Positions 57,637 through 64,000 of a stretch of 64,000 bases of DNA are shown in pieces. A program made the translations under genes and the position numbers. Source of the stretch: Corylus avellana (Eukaryota; Streptophyta; Magnoliopsida; Fagales; Betulaceae). The stretch lies in assembly GCF_901000735.1 (NCBI RefSeq), contig NC_081544.1:18677358-18741357 (forward strand). Direction: 5' to 3'. Position 1 is the stretch's first letter. Each line of letters opens with the position of its first letter. Under the pieces are notes generated by a model. It did no database searches. It was not told the origin of the DNA and saw nothing but the letters and a program-made list of their open reading frames with translations.

Positions 57637-57975
57637 GTGTGAAAATAAAATAACAAAAAGTTAAAATTAAAAGGGAAAAAAAAACAAAATTTAAAAAGAA
57701 AACTTACTAATATGCAGACTCGAATGACCCTACATGAAATAAAAGAAAAAAAAAATTAGATCTATAATTAGTGCAGTAACTATGTTGCTCGTTGGATGTG
57801 CGATCGATCTCACAGTGAGGTGCGCTCGATCGCACTGGTGCGCTCGATTGCCCTTTTTGGGCGCTCGAGCGCACCTCCATAGGCCGAACAGGAACTGCGG
57901 AAAAAACTAGAAAAACAGAAAAATTTAAAACAAAAATAAATTAAAAGAAAAAAAATTCCAAACAAAATTAAACAA
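57637..57975 (-). other. Element U leader
   Basis: Noncoding, with four CGCTCGATCGCA/CGATCGATC-type motifs at 57793-57872. Confidence 0.55.
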
Positions 57976-57993
57976 TCCCCTGCAACGGCACCA
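57976..57993 (-). other. Primer-binding site of U (tRNA-Asp, degenerate)
   Basis: TGGTGCCGTTGCAGGGGA on minus; two differences from the Z/W site. Confidence 0.8.
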
Positions 57994-57999
57994 AAAACT

Positions 58000-59360
58000 T
58001 ATTGTGCTAAATACTACCTAAATTAATAGATAATATTTAGTACATTTTACTCGTAAGTACACAAGATCAAATGATAGTATAGTGCAGCAAGTACGAGATC
58101 GATCCCACGAGGATTGTTAATTTTATTTAGAATTAATTAAAATATCAAAATTGTCACGAGATTCATATTAATACTAAGGAAAAGAAATAAAAATAAAGAT
58201 AAAGATAAAGGTAAAGGTAGGGCTTTGATATCTACCACTAATCATGCTCAAATAATATAACAATATGCCAATGATCCAATTATATTATGAATACCTAATG
58301 TTTGCCAACCTAAGGGCATTTGTGTATACTCCTTAAGCTATTGATTTCCCTAGTAACGAATTAGGCATGGGTGTATACTCTAACTCTTTTCTTTCTCAAA
58401 TGATTTAGTTTGGGTGTATACTAAATTGTTCTTTAAGAAAGCAAAAATCTATGGAAATCGACAAACACACGGAACCTAGGGCATGGGTGTATACTCCCGG
58501 TTTTTCATGTTGATTAACCCAAGAATCCGGTGTGAATTTCTTTTGTTACTCTTATTAAATCCAGGACTCAGTCATCCAAATTGATTAAATTAACTAATCC
58601 ATACCACATGCATATAATGGCCAATCACACATATACAAGGAATTCAAGAAAACAGGAATTAATCAAGTTAAGCAACACAATATGATTATCACAAAGGCGC
58701 CAATATTGAAATATTAAATAAACATAATTAGGGCTTCAATCTAGCCCTCCTTAAGAGTAAGTTATACATAATTAAAATAAAAGAAAAGGAAAAGAGAAAG
58801 AAAGAACCGAAAGGTAGCCTCCAATTCCTCCAATTCCTCCAATTCCTCTCCCCAAAGTTGTATCTTTTCCCAGCTTGATTGTTCTCAAGGTTTAGAGGTC
58901 TATTTATAGGGCTTTAGAAGTCCTTGTTACACTAGTAAACCTAGAAAATTCGTAGGGTTTTAGTCCTATTACAAGTGGGACTTGAAAAACCCTAATATGG
59001 AAGGAAAGGGAGTCTGTCCGCAGCTCTGGAATTCTCCAACGCACGGGTGCGCTCGATCGCAGCCCGTGTACTCTCGATCGTAGGACTGCGATCAATCCTA
59101 TGTGTGCGGCGCTCGATCATAGATGCTGCATCGCTGTTTGTCTTCTCTAGTAGTGCGCTTGATCGCACTGTTAGGGACTCCAATTTTTCCCAATTTCTCT
59201 ATTTGAGCCCAAATCTTCCAAGTTTACTTCCTTATCTTCCAAATGCCTACAAAAACATGGAAAACACATAAAAGAACTAAAATAGCATAATTTAACAACA
59301 CTTAAGGAATTAACACATATAAGTTTAAGGGCTAAAGTATGAATATTTTGGCACTTAACA
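58000..59360 (-). repeat. Element U 5' LTR
   Basis: 1,361 bp; outer end GGCACTTAACA, inner end TATTGTGCTAAA (TG changed to TA). Motif cluster 59046-59168. Confidence 0.9.
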
Positions 59361-59365
59361 GCATT

Positions 59366-59569
59366 CCCAATTTCAAAGGCATTAGGTCTAGTTGCTGGGT
59401 TTCTTCGGGCGGCATTCTTTGCGACGAAGAGCAGAGTTAAAACTGACTCGACTAGAATCGAGCGACCAACCTAGAGGCTAAGTTCTAACAACTTATCTAA
59501 CTTATACTCTGGTGTGATCATAGTCTAGGTTCTCTTTCCCTTTATCCTATCATCCTTTCAAAGCATAAG
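59366..59569 (-). pseudogene. Element T leader and gag start
   Basis: Sequence between PBS and the U insertion. An ATG at 59415 can open the gag frame, which would continue across U (53698-53669) and the solo LTR into 52401. The exact start is uncertain. Confidence 0.5.
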
Positions 59570-59571
59570 GC

Positions 59572-59583
59572 TCTGATACCAAT
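59572..59583 (-). other. Primer-binding site of T (tRNA-iMet)
   Basis: TGGTATCAGAGC on minus, directly beside the LTR end, the standard initiator-Met primer site of many plant LTR elements. Confidence 0.9.
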
Positions 59584-61648
59584 TGTAACGACCCCGATGG
59601 GAAAATAAATTTAGTAATTGACCCCATAGTTTGTCTTTTAACCCTATCCCACATGGAACAAGACTCAGGGATCATAACCTCTTTTATTCGAAAGAATTCA
59701 ACGGAAGACTTTTAAACTATGGGATAGGAGAACGATAATTAAAATAACCACACATTCATACACCAGAGTAAACTTAATACCTCATATCATAAAGATAAGT
59801 CACCAAATGTATCAGTTATCAGACCATCATCAGAACAAAATATTACATTCCCAAATCATAATTGTCTTACAAAAGATCCACATATCAAATATTAAGCTTA
59901 AGTAGGGCTAAAGAGATAATAATCTCGATCATGTCTGCTCGGGTGGTTCCTCCATCATCCTACATGGACTTCAACCACTAAGAGTCCATATCCTCAAAAA
60001 TGACTTGGATCAAGTCCTGTGCAATTACCCATGTCGAGTCCAAAGGCATCTTCGTCTAGGCTAGCTAAACTGTGCAATTATTCATAGTGGAGGGAAAAAA
60101 CATAAAAAAAGGGGGTAAGTCTAAAGACGTAGTAAATGTGAATGAACATAATACGCATGCTAGTTTAGTGATGAACTCTATGCAACAGTTTAATCATGCC
60201 GGTTTTCCATAGGTGTGATATAGATATATAATACATGCTTATAATTATAAGTGACAGTGATAGTTCAACAGTATGGTCTACTCGAGATATTACCCCTTCT
60301 CAGTAGGGTTGGCGTTGTCCCGGGCGACCTGTAATACAACATCAGTGCCCGGGATATTGTACGCTACTGTTCATAACACTAGTGGCATGACCGAGTCCGA
60401 CTCGGGTGGCTCACACCACTAATAATGTCCGTCCTATAGTGGTCGCCTGTTAAGGGTGCGCCGACCATAAAGTTAACATGTATAGTAAGCCCATGACCGT
60501 TATCTCGTACGTACCAGTGTACCATATCATACGATGCAATTTATCTTGTCTGTATTTTACATGCCTGCTTTTACAAGTCTCACTTTCGTTAAAATGTTAA
60601 GTACAACGTTTTTCACAAATGCTAGAGTTCATGTGTAGCAGAAATATATGTTTCCATGAGAATTGTAAATATGCATGTTTTGATACACAAAATAGAAGTG
60701 CAAATGTGGAAAAATAAAGGCGAGCATTATGTGAGTTAAAACTCACCTGGGTTGATTAAAGTCTTTGAGAAATCTTCCAACAAGTTCGAGTTCTACAAAT
60801 CTGTGAAAATCCCCTCCATTAGTCCTAAGTTCGCTAAAATAAACCATAGGCTTAAAAATAGGGGTCGTTGGGTGCTCGGCCAAAAAGGCCATCTCCTGAA
60901 CGTTCCCGGGTGAGTGCTCGACCTATGGACGAGCGTTTGTCCAGTGAGGTTAAAGTGGAAGCTTCATTTGACCCACTTATTTCCTGAGCTTTCTAACGGT
61001 TTCTTATGCTATCAATAGGCTTTTTAACACTATTCCAAGCCTAACAACATTCTTAAACAGTAAGATTAAATCTAAGTAAGAGGAAACGCTAACCGACAAC
61101 AAAGCTTACACAACTAAGCTATTAGAATGAAACTCAAGAAAATAGTAAAGATTACCTCAACCAAGCAAGACCTCCAAGTAAACTCCACCAACACTAACAA
61201 AATCTCACCACTCTCACAAAACAAAAATGACAGAGTTTCCTTAAGCTTCTGGGGTGGAGAAAATCAAATGGGATTGAGTGGTATTTATAGGGATGAGTTT
61301 GAGGGTAAAATAGTAAATAACAGGAAAGGGGTGAGTGCTCATGGTACTACAGGGAGCGAGCGCTTGTGTACTGTTGCTCAGAGGGGTCAAGTGGCAGGTG
61401 ACATGCGCAGATAAAAACTATCGGTCAACAAAAGGTTAACGAGCACTCGATCTGGTCCCCACACGAGCCTTCGTGTACGGTTGTCAGGCGAGTGCTCGTG
61501 TGTGGTCCCCCACACGAGCGTTTGTCTATTGTAGCTCCAAGATCCAAAAATACCAAAAATGCCCCTCCAGGTGTCCCTAGTGACCCAAAGCCCAATTAAC
61601 CTTCTAATTAAGCTGTCTTGAGCCTAATTGATTATTTGGGTCACTACA
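59584..61648 (-). mobile_element. Element T 5' LTR (chromovirus-like gypsy)
   Basis: 2,065 bp; plus reading TGTAACGACCCCGATGGG...TGGGTCACTACA. TATA-like GTATTTATAG at 61281-61290. GCTTT at 61649-61653 is the likely right TSD copy; the left copy is lost. The 95-codon plus frame at 61127-61414 lies wholly inside the LTR and is not a gene. Confidence 0.85.
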
Positions 61649-62986
61649 GCTTTTTGTTTGAGAAATTGTAGAAACTCTAGATAACATGGATTCATGACAT
61701 GATGAAAAAACAGAATATTTGGGATTAAGAAAAGAAGAAATACAAGGATTACCTGAAACTTTGGCAAAGAGATGATCATCAGTAGAAATACTACCTACTT
61801 GATGGTGTGTTGGATGTTGCCAGGTTATTTTGCTGCATAAACTCCATCAATTGTTGACACTGAGCTTGGCTGAAAGGAAAAGGTGGTTGGGTTTCAACTG
61901 TGCGGACTTGGTTTGCTGAAGAATTGAAAGGAGGTTTGGTTCTTGTAAACTTGAAACAGGGGAGAAATCCATGAATCATGTAGCATTTTTCAATGGTATG
62001 TCCTACTATACCACAATGAATACATGTAGGTTTATCTCTGCGTCCATTTGGATTGGTTCTAAAACTACCTCTATTGAAAGAACCAGTAGGAGCAAGAGCT
62101 CGTGAAACAAGGGCAGGGGCTCTTGACATGAATGCAACATTGTCATTGAAAGGATTTCCAGCAGAAGATGAGATTTCCTTCTGTCTCTCATCTTGTAAAA
62201 TCATGGAGAATACTTTGTTGAATGTGGGCAATGGTTCCATTAATAGAATTTGTCCACGAACATTAGAAAAAGAATCACTTAAGCCCATTAATAAATGATA
62301 AATGTACATTTGAAGATGAAACTCAGATACACTTTTCATTGATCCACAAGTGCATTTTCCACATGAACAATGAGGGATTGGACGATAGTTTGAAAATTCA
62401 TCCCAAATTCCTTTGAATTGAGTGTAGTATGTGCTCACAGAATTGGATTTCTGTGCAAGAATAGAAATTGTTTTCTGAATTTGAAAGGTGCGTGGACCAT
62501 TTCCTTGAGAAAATCGAGTCTTCAAATCCTTCTAGACATCTTCAGCCTTGGTGATGTAAAGGATGCTGATAGCAATATCCTTGGAAATAGAATTTGTGAT
62601 CCAGCTTATGACCATGTTGTTACACTTCTTCCAAGCTTTGTAATTTGGAGAGATGATAGGAGGTTGTGGCAGAGACCATTAACCATTTCAGGCTTGTTCT
62701 TGGCAGCAAGTTCCATCTCCATTGAGCGGCTCCATGTACGATAATTCTCACTCGTAAGAGGAGATTGTACAAGAATTGTTCCTGGATTATCTTCGTGATG
62801 GAGATAAAACAAGTCCAATGACATCAATGGAGTTTTCAGCAGATTTTGAGGAAGTTGCATCAAGATGTGGTGATGCAGCAAGATCACCCATGGCGGATGA
62901 AGAAAGGAAGAAAGAAAGAAGCAGATAAAAGAAGAAGAAAGAAGCAGAATGCATGAAGTTCGCAAATTTCTATTGCTCTGATACCA
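61649..62986 (-). pseudogene. Copia-type gag with primer-binding site (broken)
   Basis: Minus strand. N-terminal region with NPGTILVQSPLTSENYRTWSR and AAKNKPEMVNGL (about 62800-62680), a frameshift near 62670, a nonsense codon near 62535 at an expected Trp, then the frame 62525-61791 (TRFSQGNGPRTFQIQ, YYTQFKGIWDEF, CSCGKCTC, QILLMEPLPTFNKVFSMILQDERQ). The zinc knuckle is CIHCGIVGHTIEKC (C-x2-C-x4-H-x4-C). PBS TGGTATCAGAGC (tRNA-iMet) is at 62975-62986. The element is cut at 61649 by element T; its pol is not in the window. Confidence 0.9.
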
Positions 62987-63206
62987 TGTCAACAATGCAA
63001 TACCAATGTAGAAAACAGAGAAATGAGAGAGAATGGAGAGAAGCAATTCTTTGTATATTGCATTGACTGAATTGTTTCTTGTACATTTGCAGTATATATA
63101 TCATATACAAGCTGCCATACAAATAACAATAAACTGTTATGTACAACCATACTAACAGAAAGAAAACTAACTTCTAACTACATTGCTAACTCATCTTCAG
63201 CTAACA
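62987..63206 (-). mobile_element. Copia 5' LTR
   Basis: About 220 bp, TGTCAACAATGC...CAGCTAACA on plus. It abuts the PBS. The outer end could also be at 63211 (AAAACA). A TATA-like ATATATATCATATA lies near 63094. Confidence 0.75.
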
Positions 63207-63492
63207 AAACAGATTCCAGCTCATCTTCATTCGCTTATACCCCGCATAGATTTTCTGCAAAAAAAATATGAATCTTAAATAAGAAAAAGAAGAAGAAGAA
63301 GAAGAAGAGGAGATGGAGAGGAAAATATATATTTCTACTTCATTTCTGAATGCATGGAGTCATTTGGTGCGTACGACCTCTTTCATAGTTTTGTAGAGTG
63401 AGACAGTAGAGGGTTGGACGTGTCTATCAAAACAATAAACAATTGACAATATAGAGGAGTGATTTGCTACGCCAGCTCAGAGAAATGACAAA
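63207..63492. other. Flanking sequence with GAA microsatellite
   Basis: A GAA/GAAGAA tract lies at about 63287-63308. The rest shows no gene or element. Confidence 0.5.
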
Positions 63493-63746
63493 GGCTCCAT
63501 TTGGAAAAGGCTTTTAGGGTTTTAGTGGATATAAATTGTAGTAAAAATTGATTGATATGAAAAAAAAAAAAAAAAAAGAATGTTTGGTATGAAAAAGTTA
63601 AAAAAAAAATTATTTTGTATTATTTTTTTATTTATATAAAAATAAAAAGTTATTAATATGATATAAAAAGTAAAAATGTTCGGAGTTAATTTTTTTTTTT
63701 TTGTTAATAAACAATATAAGTCTGGTGGCTGTTGCCAAACGATGCC
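63493..63746. mobile_element. Possible MITE with GGCTCCATTTGG inverted ends
   Basis: GGCTCCATTTGG at 63493-63504 pairs with CCAAACGATGCC at 63735-63746 (10 of 12). The interior is AT-rich with poly-A and poly-T runs. No convincing TSD was found. Confidence 0.4.
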
Positions 63747-64000
63747 AAGGACTACTCTCTCTGCATGCATTTGAATTTGATAGGTTGCCGTCTATCTTTA
63801 TAGCGTACGTTTTCTAGATCCCATTGTACAACACCATTAAAAGAATTTTTAATTGAAATTTCTGACCTACCGACTAGTAATTTTTTTATTGCTAACAAGG
63901 CATCTCTACTGTGTAAAGCCTTATAAATTGGATGCAAAGAGTATATATATATAACTTTAGAGAAACTTCACTTATTGTTATCATTTTTTATTGCCTTTAT
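63747..64000. other. Unassigned sequence
   Basis: AT-rich. The 61-codon minus frame at 63752-63937 has no recognisable motif. Confidence 0.4.

Larger units (their letters stand above)
53699..59365 (-). mobile_element. Element U: complete non-autonomous Athila-type retrotransposon with TSD GCATT
   Basis: Insertion 53704-59360 (5,657 bp), GCATT at 53699-53703 and 59361-59365. Minus-sense order: 5' LTR 58000-59360, PBS 57976-57993 (two changes from consensus), leader, ORF 57636-56530, 3' noncoding modules, PPT 55064-55075, 3' LTR 53704-55063. It lies in the gag 5' region of element T. The LTRs differ by a few percent, many changes being C/T or G/A. No capsid, RT or integrase. Confidence 0.92.

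Noticed and set aside
63493..63746. Confident transposon call
   Set aside because: Inverted ends pair, but no TSD could be found on either side, so it is listed only as possible.

Overview
This window is nuclear DNA from a flowering plant, probably a woody eudicot. The evidence is AT-rich sequence, GT-AG introns, a plant-type UEV1 ubiquitin-conjugating enzyme variant gene, and dense nested LTR retrotransposons primed by plant tRNA-Asp and tRNA-iMet. I cannot name the species.

Only one cellular gene is recognisable. It is the 5' part of UEV1 on the minus strand: promoter and 5' leader about 8327-8640, exon 1 at 8299-8326, exon 2 at 1902-2041. Intron 1 is 6.26 kb and filled with L1-type LINE debris and a segmental duplication. 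Intron 2 runs off the left edge and holds a 5'-truncated LINE with a clear target-site duplication (TSD).

From 9.3 kb to 63.2 kb nearly everything is nested transposable elements. 9287-11200 is a Mutator-like MITE split by a solo LTR. 11332-15592 is a stack of three LTRs of the 'TGTARCRMC' type. 15593-34515 holds Athila/Tat-type Ty3-gypsy elements: X (15593-19213), interrupted by Y (19214-32240), itself interrupted by the complete element Z (19274-24974). A 20-N assembly gap lies at 32241-32260, followed by pol fragment R (32261-33751) and two head-to-head LTR starts. 34516-42900 is pol element S split by element W (34961-40728), whose two LTRs are in opposite orientation yet flanked by a 5-bp TSD. 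42900-51567 is ORF-less element V carrying a MULE MITE and two solo LTRs. 51568-61648 is a tRNA-iMet-primed gypsy element T (gag plus 5' LTR), split by a solo LTR and by complete element U (53704-59360). T sits in a copia element whose gag, primer site and 5' LTR lie at 61649-63206.

The elements fall into two groups. X, Y, R and S carry broken gag-pol genes (protease, RT, RNase H, integrase). Z, W and U are non-autonomous: each keeps one open frame of about 370-450 codons that begins at a CCHC zinc knuckle and lacks capsid, RT and integrase. X, Z, S, W, V and U also share noncoding RNA-like modules between the coding region and the 3' LTR, including a hairpin next to a second polypurine tract. 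Almost every element lies on the minus strand.
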